Position numbers and translations under genes: made by a program. From assembly GCA_016703745.1 (NCBI GenBank), contig JADJBK010000006.1, forward strand, positions 2,294,001 to 2,358,000: a DNA stretch of 64,000 bases. The letters are read 5' to 3'. The stretch is from Nitrosomonas sp. Its GTDB lineage: Bacteria > Pseudomonadota > Gammaproteobacteria > Burkholderiales > Nitrosomonadaceae. Positions 17,848-26,862 of this stretch are shown here, one piece after another. Numbering within the stretch: the first letter of the stretch is position 1; each line of letters starts with the position of its first letter. The notes beneath the pieces are model-generated. The model had not been told where the DNA came from. It ran no database searches and saw only the letters and a list, made by a program, of their open reading frames with translations.

Positions 17848-19230
17848 TCAGTAGTAATCCGTTCGTGCACAATTCTCGAAACGGGTAAACTCGCCAAGAA
17901 AAGTCAGATCAATTTTTCCGATTGGACCATTACGCTGCTTGCCAATAATAATTTCTGCAATGCCTTTATCTGGTGTATCGGGGTTGTATACCTCATCACG
18001 ATAAATAAAAAGAATGACGTCTGCATCCTGTTCGATAGCGCCGGATTCACGGAGATCGGACATGACTGGGCGTTTGTTGGGACGTTGTTCAAGGCTGCGA
18101 TTCAATTGAGAAAGTGCCATGACTGGCACATGTAGTTCCTTTGCCAAGGCTTTTAATGAGCGGGAAATTTCGGATATTTCAGCAGTACGGTTTTCGTTGC
18201 GTGAAGCGGAGGACATTAATTGCAAATAATCAACGATAACCAGACCCAGTCCTCCATGCTGCCGGTATAGCCGACGGGCACGGGCGCGTAGTTCGAGTGA
18301 ATTTAATGCCGGGGTTTCATCAATGAAGATCAGCGCGTCATTCAGCTTTCCAAGCGCATATGTCAATCTCGGCCAGTCCTCGTCTTCGAGGCGACCTGTT
18401 CTTACCTTGTGCTGGTCTAGCCTTCCGATCGAGCCTAACATCCGCATGGCCAGTTGTGTACCACTCATTTCCATGCTGAATACCGCCACAGGTTTATTAA
18501 CTTCCATGGCAACATGTTCACCGATATTGAGAGCAAAAGCCGTTTTCCCCATGGAAGGTCTGCCAGCGACGATAATGAGGTCTCCGGGCTGAAAACCTGA
18601 AGTTTTCTGGTCCAGATCATGAAAACCAGAGGCGATGCCCGTGATGTCATCCGGGTTATCGCGGTTATAGAGCATTTCGATACGCTCGACCACCTCTTTT
18701 AGCAATGGCTGGATATCAACAAACCCCTGTTTACCATGCGCATTCTTTTCGGCAATCTCGAAAATTTTGCTTTCGGCCTCGTCCAGTAAATCTTCTGCAG
18801 AACGTCCTGACGGATAATAGACTGAGTCAGCAATCTGAGTACTGACTTGGGCTAGTTTGCGCATAATTGCGCGTTCTCGCACAATTTCAGCATAACGACG
18901 GATATTAGCAGCTGATGGTGTGTTTTGCGTAATTGCGCTGATGTAGGCTAGCCCCCCCACATTTATTAGTTTTGCTGAATTCTCAAGAGATTCGGCAACC
19001 GTGACAACATCAGCGGGTTTATTTTGTTCGATCAGGCGACAGGTATGTTGATAGATTGTCTGGTGATCCTGTCGATAAAAATCCGTGTCAGTAATGATAT
19101 CGGCTATCTTGTCCCATGCCTGGTTATCCAGCATTAATCCACCCAGCACAGATTGCTCTGCTTCGATTGAGTAAGGTGGAAGTTTGAATCCATCTTCAGG
19201 GTTATCCTGCCTGTGATCAAGTGTAGACAT
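17848..19230 (-). CDS. dnaB: Replicative DNA helicase DnaB
   Basis: A 460-aa hexameric helicase that unwinds the replication fork. The N-terminal DnaB domain (PPYSIEAEQSVLGGLMLD) is followed by the RecA-type core with Walker A AGRPSMGKTAFAL, Walker B LVIVDYLQLM, and the DLRESGAIEQDADVI arginine-finger region. Its position after rplI at the end of the rpsF cluster is typical of proteobacteria. A strong terminator separates it from rplI. Confidence 0.97.
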   Translation of the reverse strand: MSTLDHRQDNPEDGFKLPPYSIEAEQSVLGGLMLDNQAWDKIADIITDTDFYRQDHQTIYQHTCRLIEQNKPADVVTVAESLENSAKLINVGGLAYISAITQNTPSAANIRRYAEIVRERAIMRKLAQVSTQIADSVYYPSGRSAEDLLDEAESKIFEIAEKNAHGKQGFVDIQPLLKEVVERIEMLYNRDNPDDITGIASGFHDLDQKTSGFQPGDLIIVAGRPSMGKTAFALNIGEHVAMEVNKPVAVFSMEMSGTQLAMRMLGSIGRLDQHKVRTGRLEDEDWPRLTYALGKLNDALIFIDETPALNSLELRARARRLYRQHGGLGLVIVDYLQLMSSASRNENRTAEISEISRSLKALAKELHVPVMALSQLNRSLEQRPNKRPVMSDLRESGAIEQDADVILFIYRDEVYNPDTPDKGIAEIIIGKQRNGPIGKIDLTFLGEFTRFENCARTDYY

Positions 19231-19275
19231 GGCGAATGTATATGGATGAATGTGAGAGTGATCAGTCGGTTAAAC

Positions 19276-19304
19276 AAAAAAGGACTGTTGCCAGTCCTTT
19301 TTTG
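19276..19304 (-). terminator. Rho-independent terminator between rplI and dnaB
   Basis: A perfect stem AGGACTG/CAGTCCT with loop TTGC, flanked by a run of A on one side and T on the other, so it can act in both directions. On the minus strand it follows the rplI stop, so full-length dnaB transcription probably needs read-through or its own promoter. Confidence 0.85.
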
Positions 19305-19321
19305 CTGGTAATTAGCCTGGT

Positions 19322-19777
19322 TTAGGCTGCTGTTTCGCCGACAACCGTTACTGTGATTTGTGCAGAAATGTCGCTATGTATAGCGATTACAACCGGGTAA
19401 TCTCCCACTTGCTTGAATTGTCCTGCTGGCATGCGAATCATGGATTTTTCAACTGAAAAATTTTGCTTGCATAATGCTTCGGCAATATTCAGATTAGTGA
19501 CTGATCCAAACAGCTTGCCATCCACGCCGGCTTTTTGCGCAATCTGAATAACCAGCCCTTCCAGTTTGGCTGCCAGGGATCCGGCAGCAGATAAAATTTC
19601 TGCCTGTTTCTTTTCGAGTTCTGCACGCCGAGATTCAAATTCAGCAATTGCATTTTCGGTGGCCCACTTTGCTTTACCCTGGGGAATAAGATAATTTCGC
19701 GCAAACCCTCGCTTGACGTTAACGATACTGCCCAATTCACCCAATTTGGCAATTTTTTCCATTAATATAACTTGCAT
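19322..19777 (-). CDS. rplI: 50S ribosomal protein L9
   Basis: A 151-aa protein with the classical L9 layout: N-terminal rRNA-binding domain (MQVILMEKIAKLGELGSIVNVKRGFARNYL, shown here only by its start), a long charged linker helix, and the C-terminal domain ending in TVTVVGE. Length is typical (about 150 aa). It follows rpsR in the rpsF-priB-rpsR-rplI operon. Confidence 0.96.
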   Translation of the reverse strand: MQVILMEKIAKLGELGSIVNVKRGFARNYLIPQGKAKWATENAIAEFESRRAELEKKQAEILSAAGSLAAKLEGLVIQIAQKAGVDGKLFGSVTNLNIAEALCKQNFSVEKSMIRMPAGQFKQVGDYPVVIAIHSDISAQITVTVVGETAA

Positions 19778-19794
19778 GGTAATTTCCCTCGATA

Positions 19795-20073
19795 TTAGTG
19801 ACGATCAGTATAGGGTAACAAGGCCAGAAATCGGGCGCGTTCAATTGCTACATTTAATTGGCGTTGATAAAACGATTTGGTTCCAGTAATTCTGGCTGGA
19901 ATGATTTTTCCGTTTTCAGCAATAAAATCTTTTAGTAAATCTACATTTTTATAGTCTACGTGTTGAATGCCTTCAGCAGTAAATCGGCAGAACTTTTTGC
20001 GCTTGAATAAGGGTCGAATGGTCGATTTGTTATTAAAGCGGCTATCGGTTTTTTTGTTTCTCGTGAATCTCAT
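19795..20073 (-). CDS. rpsR: 30S ribosomal protein S18
   Basis: A 92-aa basic protein that binds S6 on the 30S platform. Core features are KKFCRFTAEGI, DYKNVDLLKDFI, and the conserved tail RARFLALLPYTDRH. It has a longer N-terminus than the 75-aa E. coli form, which is common in betaproteobacteria. It sits between priB and rplI. Confidence 0.96.
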   Translation of the reverse strand: MRFTRNKKTDSRFNNKSTIRPLFKRKKFCRFTAEGIQHVDYKNVDLLKDFIAENGKIIPARITGTKSFYQRQLNVAIERARFLALLPYTDRH

Positions 20074-20105
20074 TTTGTCTCCATCAAACTGAAAAAATTA
20101 AATAA

Positions 20106-20408
20106 CTAAGAAATAGCTTCAATTGTGTTCACATGTAAAACCAGTTGGCCACTCATGCGATTTTTTGAGGCCAGAAAACCGGTAAGTTTGACATGCGTAC
20201 CCATACCCAATGAAATCAACTTCTTCGCTATATCTGCGATACCAACTACGTGCAGTTTGCAAATAATTTGCCGTTGTATCCCGGCTTCTACCTGGCTGGA
20301 TTGATGATCAAGTTTTAATTCGGTAATCATGATACCCGCAGGAGTAAAACGTGGTTTTTCAAGCTGGGTGATTACGCCGCAAATTGTAACCAGATTACAG
20401 TCAGACAC
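20106..20408 (-). CDS. priB: Primosomal replication protein PriB
   Basis: A 100-aa single-stranded-DNA-binding OB-fold protein used in replication restart. It begins with GTG (VTICGVITQLEKPRF), and shows the PriB-type TELKLDHQS strand and GTHVKLTGFLASKNRMSG segment. The position between rpsF and rpsR identifies it, since the protein is short and diverged from the E. coli form. Confidence 0.9.
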   Translation of the reverse strand: MSDCNLVTICGVITQLEKPRFTPAGIMITELKLDHQSSQVEAGIQRQIICKLHVVGIADIAKKLISLGMGTHVKLTGFLASKNRMSGQLVLHVNTIEAIS

Positions 20409-20435
20409 AGGTGAGCAGGTTTCGTGGATTCCAGG

Positions 20436-20882
20436 TCAGGCATTGGGGTCGTCTGAATTAACAGCAACAGCTATTGTTTCTTCACCGGATTCAGCTGTCC
20501 CATCCTCCGAAGCCTGACTGGCGATTGTACCTTCTGATCTGGTAGTTGATCGGCTGCTGGCGTCTTCGCGCACTAACAGCGGTGAAGGTTCGGTAACGGG
20601 AGAGTTCATGCGAACAATGAGGTGCCGTAAAACAGCATCATTAAATTTAAAACTGTAGATGAGTTCATCAAGGGTTGTTTGATCACATTCAATATTCATC
20701 AATACATAATGAGCCTTGTGTAACTTCTGAATCATGTAGGCCAACTGCCTGCGACCCCAGTCCTCCGTCCTGTGTATTTTTCCGGATTTTGATGTGATTG
20801 TGTTGCTGTAGCGCTCGATCATTGCAGGTACTTGTTCACTTTGATCCGGATGAACAATAAAAACAATTTCGTAGTGTCTCAT
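20436..20882 (-). CDS. rpsF: 30S ribosomal protein S6 with C-terminal extension
   Basis: First gene of the cluster. Residues 1-95 are standard S6 (MRHYEIVFIVHPDQSEQVP..., WGRRQLAYMIQ, and the C-terminal VLRHLIVRM). An additional tail of about 50 residues rich in Ser, Glu and Thr follows, longer than the E. coli extension and low in complexity. ATG is preceded by AAGGA. E. coli RimK adds glutamates to such S6 tails; whether this tail is modified is unknown. Confidence 0.95.
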   Translation of the reverse strand: MRHYEIVFIVHPDQSEQVPAMIERYSNTITSKSGKIHRTEDWGRRQLAYMIQKLHKAHYVLMNIECDQTTLDELIYSFKFNDAVLRHLIVRMNSPVTEPSPLLVREDASSRSTTRSEGTIASQASEDGTAESGEETIAVAVNSDDPNA

Positions 20883-21154
20883 GGTTTCCTTATGGATGGC
20901 GCCTTCTTTCAGAACATAAAGTAAGGCAAGGTATTAAAAAGTACAAAGATACTTAACCTGACACTCGGGAATGTAACGGGGTGGAGTCATAATTAAGTTA
21001 CGCTATTTTACTAAATTACTGATCAAACAGCAAAAGATTCGGTAACTTTTCAGGAAAACTATCTGGCTCGATGCTCTCTGGGTTTCAGCTTCGATGATTT
21101 CAAATTTTTGTGATGTGCCGGTTGGTGTGTTATGGCACTAATATCTTCACCTTA

Positions 21155-21619
21155 TCAACTGATTGGCGGTGTAGCTTGAACCTCTCTGATCGCATCTTGG
21201 AAATCACCGATATCTTCAAAGCTTCTGTAGACTGATGCAAAACGGATATAAGCAACCTTATCAAGCGCATAGAGTTCCTGCATAACACATTCACCTATGC
21301 TGCGGGATTGTACTTCCTGTGCGCCGCTGCCAAGCAGGTTTTGGATGATACGCTCCATGGCGGCGTCGACTTGCTCTGCCGTGACAGGCCTTTTGTGCAG
21401 CGCTCGCAGGAAACTGGTCAGCAACTTGTTTCGATCGAACTCTACCCGATTACCATCCTGTTTGATGACTTGTGGAAAACGTAATTCGACAGTTTCATAG
21501 GTGGTAAAGCGTTTTTCGCAAACCAGGCAGCGTCGCCGACGCCGAATACGGGTTCCTTCGTCGTTTTCACGCGAATCAATTACGCCGGTATCTTCTGCGC
21601 CACAAAATGGGCATTTCAT
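21155..21619 (-). CDS. nrdR: Transcriptional repressor NrdR
   Basis: A 154-aa ATP/dATP-sensing repressor of ribonucleotide reductase genes. The zinc ribbon (MKCPFCG... and CLVCEKRF) is followed by an ATP-cone domain (VIKQDGNRVEFDRNKL and the C-terminal AYIRFASVYRSFEDI). Length is standard. It is placed after glyA, an arrangement common in beta- and gammaproteobacteria. Confidence 0.96.
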   Translation of the reverse strand: MKCPFCGAEDTGVIDSRENDEGTRIRRRRRCLVCEKRFTTYETVELRFPQVIKQDGNRVEFDRNKLLTSFLRALHKRPVTAEQVDAAMERIIQNLLGSGAQEVQSRSIGECVMQELYALDKVAYIRFASVYRSFEDIGDFQDAIREVQATPPIS

Positions 21620-21668
21620 GATCCGAGCTGCATGTCAGTAAACTTGAACATCCAACTACCTATAGCCA

Positions 21669-22919
21669 TTATCTTTCATAAACCGGAAATTTTGCACACA
21701 ACGCTTGTGCTTGTTGTGCAACTTTTGCCAGCACCTGCTCATCTTCAGGCGCATCCAGAACATCAGCTACCAGGTTTGCCAGTGCTTCGGCTTCTAACTC
21801 CCTGAAACCGCGTGTTGTGATTGCTGGCGTGCCAATACGGATGCCACTGGTGACAAAGGGTTTTTGAGGGTCATTGGGAATGGCGTTTTTGTTGACGGTA
21901 ATGTGTGCTATTTCCAGTGCGGCTTCCGCAACTTTTCCGGTCAAGTTTTTTGGGCACAAATCAACCAGAAACATGTGGCAATCCGTATGTCCAGAAACAA
22001 TACGCAGGCCTCGTTGCTGTAGAACTTTAGCCATAACACGGGCGTTCTCGATCACTTGCTCCTGATAATTTCTGAATGCCTGGGTGGCCGCTTCCTTGAA
22101 AGCTACTGCCTTGGCGGCGATGACATGCATCAACGGCCCTCCTTGAGTCTGAGGAAACACAGCCGAGTTGAGCGCTTTCTCGAATTCTGGTTTAGCCATA
22201 ATGACTCCTCCGCGAGGTCCGCGAAGAGTTTTATGCGTGGTACTCGTTACAAAATCAGCAATGCCTACTGGATTGGGATAAAAACCCGCTGCAATCAGGC
22301 CGGCATAGTGAGCCATGTCGACAAATAAATAAGCGCCGACTTGATCTGCAATTGTGCGAAACCGTTTCCAGTCGATAACGCGCGCGTAGGAAGATGCGCC
22401 TGCTACAATCATCCGAGGCCGATGTTCGTGCGCAAGCCGTTCAACTGCGTCATAGTCTATTTCCTCGGTTTCCGGATCCAACCCATAGGCAATTGAATTG
22501 AAAATCTTGCCACTCATATTGACAGATGCGCCGTGTGTCAGATGCCCACCGTGTGCCAGCGACATTCCCAAGAGCGTATCTCCAGGTCGCAAGGCCGACA
22601 GATAAACGGCGGCATTGGCTTGAGAACCTGAATGAGGTTGTACGTTGACGTATTCGGCTTTGAAAAGAGATTTGAGTCGATCGATCGCAAGCTGCTCGAC
22701 GATATCAACATGTTTGCACCCGCCATAGTAGCGTTTGCCAGGATAGCCTTCAGCATACTTGTTGGTTAGGACGGTGCCTTGTGCTTGTAGAACTGCGGGG
22801 CTGGCATAGTTTTCAGATGCGATCAGCTCAATGTGATCCTCCTGGCGCAGCACTTCGCCTTTGATTGCTAGCCATAATTCCGGGTCGATCTGCTCGATAG
22901 TTTCTTGTTTTGAGAACAT
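21669..22919 (-). CDS. glyA: Serine hydroxymethyltransferase
   Basis: A 416-aa PLP enzyme that interconverts serine and glycine and charges tetrahydrofolate with a one-carbon unit. The PLP lysine is in VTSTTHKTLRGPRGG; other motifs are HIELIASENYAS and YAEGYPGKRYYGG. The folate link is notable because the neighbouring rightward gene is a CADD-type pABA synthase. Length is typical. Confidence 0.97.
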   Translation of the reverse strand: MFSKQETIEQIDPELWLAIKGEVLRQEDHIELIASENYASPAVLQAQGTVLTNKYAEGYPGKRYYGGCKHVDIVEQLAIDRLKSLFKAEYVNVQPHSGSQANAAVYLSALRPGDTLLGMSLAHGGHLTHGASVNMSGKIFNSIAYGLDPETEEIDYDAVERLAHEHRPRMIVAGASSYARVIDWKRFRTIADQVGAYLFVDMAHYAGLIAAGFYPNPVGIADFVTSTTHKTLRGPRGGVIMAKPEFEKALNSAVFPQTQGGPLMHVIAAKAVAFKEAATQAFRNYQEQVIENARVMAKVLQQRGLRIVSGHTDCHMFLVDLCPKNLTGKVAEAALEIAHITVNKNAIPNDPQKPFVTSGIRIGTPAITTRGFRELEAEALANLVADVLDAPEDEQVLAKVAQQAQALCAKFPVYER

Positions 22920-23008
22920 GATGTTTACTCTTGGAGGTTTATGTTTATACTGTTGCGGTATATTCTACCATTGCATAGAAAAAGCCACAGAGAACGTATT
23001 TGCTGCTA

Positions 23009-23037
23009 CATGCCCATGAATATTTTTCATGGGCATG
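23009..23037. repeat. Perfect 12-bp hairpin upstream of the CADD-type gene
   Basis: CATGCCCATGAA and TTCATGGGCATG, separated by TATTT, then eight A residues on the plus strand. The T-run lies on the wrong side of the stem for termination in either direction, so it may be an operator or a structured leader for the gene starting at 23183, or a promoter-region element of glyA. Confidence 0.55.
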
Positions 23038-23112
23038 AAAAAAAATTTCATTTGATTCGTTGCTGGTAATTACGCAAAATTCTTGGTTTGCTATTCAGAA
23101 ATGGGGATCAAT

Positions 23113-23141
23113 TTGACTCCAGCTGATGAATTAGCGATGAT
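23113..23141 (+). promoter_or_regulatory. Possible sigma-70 promoter for the CADD-type gene
   Basis: TTGACT (23113-23118), 17-bp spacer, GATGAT (23136-23141), about 40 bases before the ATG with AGGAG ribosome site. The -10 matches the consensus only in four of six positions. Confidence 0.35.
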
Positions 23142-23182
23142 AGTAGCGTAAGTTTTGTTAGTTAACTCTGATAGGAGTAATC

Positions 23183-23926
23183 ATGGTTGCAAAAAATTTA
23201 TTTAAGCATCAAGTCGACTCGGTTATACAAGGACGCCATCTTCTGCAGCATCCATTCTATATTGCCTGGACGGAAGGGAAGCTTACACGCGAACAATTGC
23301 GGCATTATGCGGAGCAGTATTTCTATAATGTCCTGGCTGAGCCGACTTATCTCAGCGCAGTTCATTTCAATACACCCCATTTCCATAATGCCCACAATAG
23401 TGGTGATATCAGCGTTCGTCAGGAAGTTCTGAAAAATCTGATTGATGAGGAGCATGGCGAGAAAAATCATCCGGCACTCTGGAAGACATTCGCATTCGCC
23501 CTGGGAGCCAATGATCAAAGTTTGGCGGCAGCTGATGCATTGCCAGAAACGCGAGATCTGGTATCAACCTTTCGCGATATCTGCCTGAACCAGCCTTTCT
23601 ATGCGGGTCTTGCTGCATTGCATGCCTTTGAATCCCAGGTGCCTGATATTGCTGCTGTCAAGATTGATGGTCTGGCCAAGTTTTATGGAATGACCGATTC
23701 TAAGGACTATGAATTTTTTTCAGTTCATCAAAAAGCCGACATTTATCATTCTCAGGCAGAGTGGGCGATCATTGAAAAATTTGCCGATACGCCAGAAAAA
23801 CAAGCCGAGGTTCTGGCTGCCACGCGCAGGGCTTGTGATGCACTCTGGAAATTTCTGGACGGCATTCATGAAACTTACTGTGCCGATTTGGTCTGTGAGG
23901 AAGAGGCTGCTGTTACGCTGCACTGA
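23183..23926 (+). CDS. CADD/TenA-like di-metal protein, probable p-aminobenzoate synthase
   Basis: A 247-aa haem-oxygenase-fold protein of the CADD family (Chlamydia CT610). In CADD pABA, a folate precursor, is made without PabABC from the protein's own tyrosine by a di-metal centre. All CADD ligands are found with constant spacing: Glu89, His96 (EEHGEKNH), Glu150 (HAFESQ), His182, Asp186 and His189 (HQKADIYH); Lys160 corresponds to the lysine implicated in CADD, and Tyr26 (HPFYIAW) to the sacrificed tyrosine. N. europaea has a homologue reported to supply pABA (established, recalled). AGGAG precedes ATG. It lies divergently from glyA, another folate gene. Confidence 0.88.
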   Translation: MVAKNLFKHQVDSVIQGRHLLQHPFYIAWTEGKLTREQLRHYAEQYFYNVLAEPTYLSAVHFNTPHFHNAHNSGDISVRQEVLKNLIDEEHGEKNHPALWKTFAFALGANDQSLAAADALPETRDLVSTFRDICLNQPFYAGLAALHAFESQVPDIAAVKIDGLAKFYGMTDSKDYEFFSVHQKADIYHSQAEWAIIEKFADTPEKQAEVLAATRRACDALWKFLDGIHETYCADLVCEEEAAVTLH

Positions 23927-24036
23927 TTCTTTCCCGGCATTCTTTTCTACGCCCGGTAATTGGATGGATGACCTGTCTGATTATCGGGCGTTTGTTTTCT
24001 GGTGGTAATATTTTAATAAGCGGAATTTCGTGGTAA

Positions 24037-24735
24037 ATGGATTCCATGAATAGCAATCTCGATAAAAAAACTACTATGCATTGGTCGCAGCTGCTGCTGA
24101 TCGTATTGCTTACGATTATGTTTACTATGGGGGGAACCTACTGGTTTCTGAAGACTTATTATTTCAGTCCTTCTTTTAAACCGGTGACACTTGACGCAAA
24201 AGAAGAAAAATTACTTGGGGCGAAGCTACAGACGCTTGGGTTTGACTTCAATTTTCCTGCTTCCCGGGACAATGATAGAAGTGATCATGAAATTGATAAA
24301 GATGGTTTTCTGAAACCAGAGCAATATTCTGAAAAAAATGCTCGGCGCGAGATCAGCTTTACCGAGCGTGAGTTAAATGCGATGCTTAACAAAAATGCCG
24401 ATCTTGCACAAAAGCTGGCGATCGACCTGGCTGATAATATGGTAAGCGCCAAGCTATTGATTCCACTAGAGGAGGATTTTCCTTTCTTGGGTGGTAAAAC
24501 TTTGCGTGTCAATGCTGGTATTGGCATGGCCTATCAAAACCAGAAACCCGTCATAATCCTGAAAGGAGTCAGTATCATGGGAATACCCATCCCAAATGCC
24601 TGGTTGGGTGGGTTAAAAAATCTGGATCTGGTCAGCGAATTCGGTGTTGATCCCGGATTTTGGCAGTCCTTTGCGGCAGGCGTTGAAGGTATTCAGGTTG
24701 TGGATGGCCAGATCAATATCAAGCTAAAAGAGTAA
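24037..24735 (+). CDS. Membrane-anchored protein of unknown function
   Basis: A 232-aa protein with one N-terminal transmembrane segment (LLLIVLLTIMFTMGGTYWFL) and a periplasmic body. The body includes ISFTERELNAMLNK and FLGGKTLRVNAGIGMAY, suggesting a lipid-binding-like beta domain of the YpmS/DUF2140 type; that is only a resemblance. The stop faces the glycosyltransferase stop nine bases away. An alternative start nine bases downstream (24046) is equally possible. Function unknown. Confidence 0.65.
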   Translation: MDSMNSNLDKKTTMHWSQLLLIVLLTIMFTMGGTYWFLKTYYFSPSFKPVTLDAKEEKLLGAKLQTLGFDFNFPASRDNDRSDHEIDKDGFLKPEQYSEKNARREISFTERELNAMLNKNADLAQKLAIDLADNMVSAKLLIPLEEDFPFLGGKTLRVNAGIGMAYQNQKPVIILKGVSIMGIPIPNAWLGGLKNLDLVSEFGVDPGFWQSFAAGVEGIQVVDGQINIKLKE

Positions 24736-24743
24736 AACTTCTG

Positions 24744-25889
24744 CTAGCTTGCTTGGCGGAACTGATCGTATACCTGTTGATATTCCCTGACCATTGCTGA
24801 CATGCTGAATCGTTGCAACGCGATTTCGCGTGATGCCCCTCCATGTGTCAGGCGTAATTCTCGATCCCGCACATAGCGGTTCAGTAAGGTCAGTAAAGTG
24901 GACTGATCACCGCAGGAAAAGAATTCTCCGTTTCGTCCGGCTTCCACCAGTTCAGGGTTACCTCCGACGTGAGTGGCAATAACCGGAATACCGCTTGCCA
25001 TCGCCTCGAGCAGCGTATTGGAAATACCTTCGTTTAGGGAGGGTAATACAAATAGATCCATCAATCGTAACCAGTCCGGAATATTTTCCTGAGCGCCTGC
25101 AAACCAGATCAAGTCCGCCAGCAGCAGATTGCTGGCAAGCTGATGCAGATCTGTCAGTAATGGCCCGTCTCCTACTATGATTAATCTTAAATTGGAACGC
25201 AGATCCGGATATTTTGCGAGCAGTGTGGCAAAGGTTTTAATTAAAGTTGCCTGATCCTTGACAGCTTGGATGCGACCAACGGTACCAATGATTACCCGAT
25301 CAGGTATCTGAAAGCAGTGGGGCAGGAGATCAGAAGTCTTATTTTCTACAGGGTAAAATTTTTCTGTATCTACCCCATTGTAAATCTGGGTGATTCGCCG
25401 GGTATCAATTCCTACCTCGTTTACCAGATAATTTGCAAGATGCCTGGAAACTGTGATGTAGCCATCAACCAGAGGGGTGTGTAGCCGACGCAACAGCGCA
25501 GGTTTGAGTTTCTTGCCATCGATGTTGTCAATATCCCAGCCATGTTCACCATGGATCCGGCAAGGTACACGTGCCAGCCATGCTGGAAGTAGTGCATCCA
25601 GTCCGGATTGGTTGCGGGTATGAATGATTGCTGGGCGTAAACGACGGCACAATGCGTAAATTTCACGCTGCATTTGTCTGACGCCAATTTTGGAGCGATG
25701 AAGGGCAATGACTTCAACATTTTGATGTTGAATGCGGTCGCGAAAATCCGAGAAATCCTCTACACATATAATGGCATGGCGATACACAGATTCCGGCATC
25801 TTGTTGATAAGATTGACCAGGCCGTTCTCCAGTCCGCCCGTGCGAAGATGATGAATGACATGCAGGATTAACGGAGTTGTGACTGGCAT
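24744..25889 (-). CDS. GT4 glycosyltransferase, XrtA/PEP-CTERM-associated type
   Basis: A 381-aa retaining glycosyltransferase (GT-B fold). N-terminal HVIHHLRTGGLENGLVNLI and the C-terminal donor-binding region PSLNEGISNTLLEAMASG with its EX7E-type glutamates are clear. Its beginning and middle (HTRNQSGLDALLPAW, HGEHGWD) match the TIGR03088-like family that occurs with exosortase A loci, where it takes part in exopolysaccharide synthesis. It is some 14 kb from the other XrtA-associated genes here. Confidence 0.85.
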   Translation of the reverse strand: MPVTTPLILHVIHHLRTGGLENGLVNLINKMPESVYRHAIICVEDFSDFRDRIQHQNVEVIALHRSKIGVRQMQREIYALCRRLRPAIIHTRNQSGLDALLPAWLARVPCRIHGEHGWDIDNIDGKKLKPALLRRLHTPLVDGYITVSRHLANYLVNEVGIDTRRITQIYNGVDTEKFYPVENKTSDLLPHCFQIPDRVIIGTVGRIQAVKDQATLIKTFATLLAKYPDLRSNLRLIIVGDGPLLTDLHQLASNLLLADLIWFAGAQENIPDWLRLMDLFVLPSLNEGISNTLLEAMASGIPVIATHVGGNPELVEAGRNGEFFSCGDQSTLLTLLNRYVRDRELRLTHGGASREIALQRFSMSAMVREYQQVYDQFRQAS

Positions 25890-25954
25890 TTATCCGAAGT
25901 CCGGTTATGGATATTGAGTCTCGCGACAGCTTATCGAGAGGATTCTGGCCGGTT

Positions 25955-25997
25955 GATTTTAAAATAATCCCCTGCAAGATGATTTGCAGGGGATTAT
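25955..25997 (-). terminator. Rho-independent terminator after the ComEA-like gene
   Basis: Stem ATAATCCCCTGCAA/TTGCAGGGGATTAT with loop GATGAT, 14 bp without mismatch. On the minus strand TTTTAAAA follows directly, so it should end the ComEA-like transcript. Confidence 0.8.
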
Positions 25998-26043
25998 CCA
26001 TAATATTTCTGATATTTAGAAATCCTGGCAATTCTCAGAGTCG

Positions 26044-26325
26044 CTATTTTAATACGTTAACCTGTTCGATGGGATCTGAAACGACAATTTGATCACCCAG
26101 TTTCTGGATGGTGCTCGTACCAATACCTTTGACTTGAGTCAAATCATTCACCGATTTAAACTGACCGAATTGATCGCGATATTCGACAATAGCTTTGGCT
26201 TTAGCTGGACCAATACCTTTCAGTGTTTCCAGTTCAGATTGTGTCGCTGTATTAATATCTACAGCAGAAAATACAGGGTTGCTAAAACAGAAAATGACCA
26301 GAAAAAGCAGAAAAAATTGTTTCAT
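26044..26325 (-). CDS. ComEA-like helix-hairpin-helix DNA-binding protein
   Basis: About 93 aa: a signal peptide (MKQFFLLFLVIFCFSNPVFS), then a ComEA domain with two helix-hairpin-helix motifs (LETLKGIGPAKAKAIVEYR and LTQVKGIGTSTIQKLG). Such exported proteins bind double-stranded DNA in the periplasm during natural transformation. The start at 26325 has GGAG seven bases upstream; the longer frame from 26337 lacks a ribosome site. No other competence genes are nearby. Confidence 0.88.
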   Translation of the reverse strand: MKQFFLLFLVIFCFSNPVFSAVDINTATQSELETLKGIGPAKAKAIVEYRDQFGQFKSVNDLTQVKGIGTSTIQKLGDQIVVSDPIEQVNVLK

Positions 26326-26862
26326 CATTTGCTCCATTAAAATAGCATAAAAATTTAAAATTTTCCCAATAGGGATTTTTTTACTTGCAGGTTAAGAATT
26401 TCTCCCAAAAGTAAAAAACAGTTAACGACTTTTCTTTCTAAAGCTATAGCAATTTTGGGCTCTCCATGAAAATTACGTGGGTAATGTGCCAGCGAAATAT
26501 AGTGAGAGGGTTGCTTAAGGCTTTTAATCTCAAGGGTGATGCATTCTCGGTTTTCCGGGGAAATGGGGCTGTTGAGCTACAGCCGCATTGGAACAAAATA
26601 TCTGGTGTAAGGTGGATGTGGGTGCCGGCTTAAAAGGTCGATTGCGGCGCGTTGCTCGCTTGTTGCATTAAGTTTGCTCTCCAGTGGAAGGGCGGGCTTT
26701 CTATGTACAGCGTGCAGTTTAGTTGAATGGGCTGTGGTCTGGGAACGTCAGGATGAAGTACGCGTCCGGGGAGACAAGGATGAATGAGTTAAATCTTCAC
26801 TCCTCATTTTCTATCCTGTGCCGTTAAAGAGTTATTTTCTGAAAGTTTTTCTGGAGATAACG
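26326..26862. other. Gene-poor region upstream of lemA
   Basis: About 540 bases. On the minus strand a mostly open stretch (about 26380-26740, one internal TAG) could be a decayed gene, but it resembles nothing I recognise. The left end is AT-rich and should hold the ComEA-like promoter; the right end should hold the lemA promoter. No structured RNA or repeat is evident. Confidence 0.35.

Noticed and set aside
23009..23037. Terminator for glyA or the upstream region
   Set aside because: The T-run is 5' of the stem on the glyA strand and the A-run is 3' on the other, so classical termination is not supported.
26380..26740. A decayed gene on the minus strand before lemA
   Set aside because: Mostly open with one stop, but no recognisable protein motif; chance cannot be excluded.
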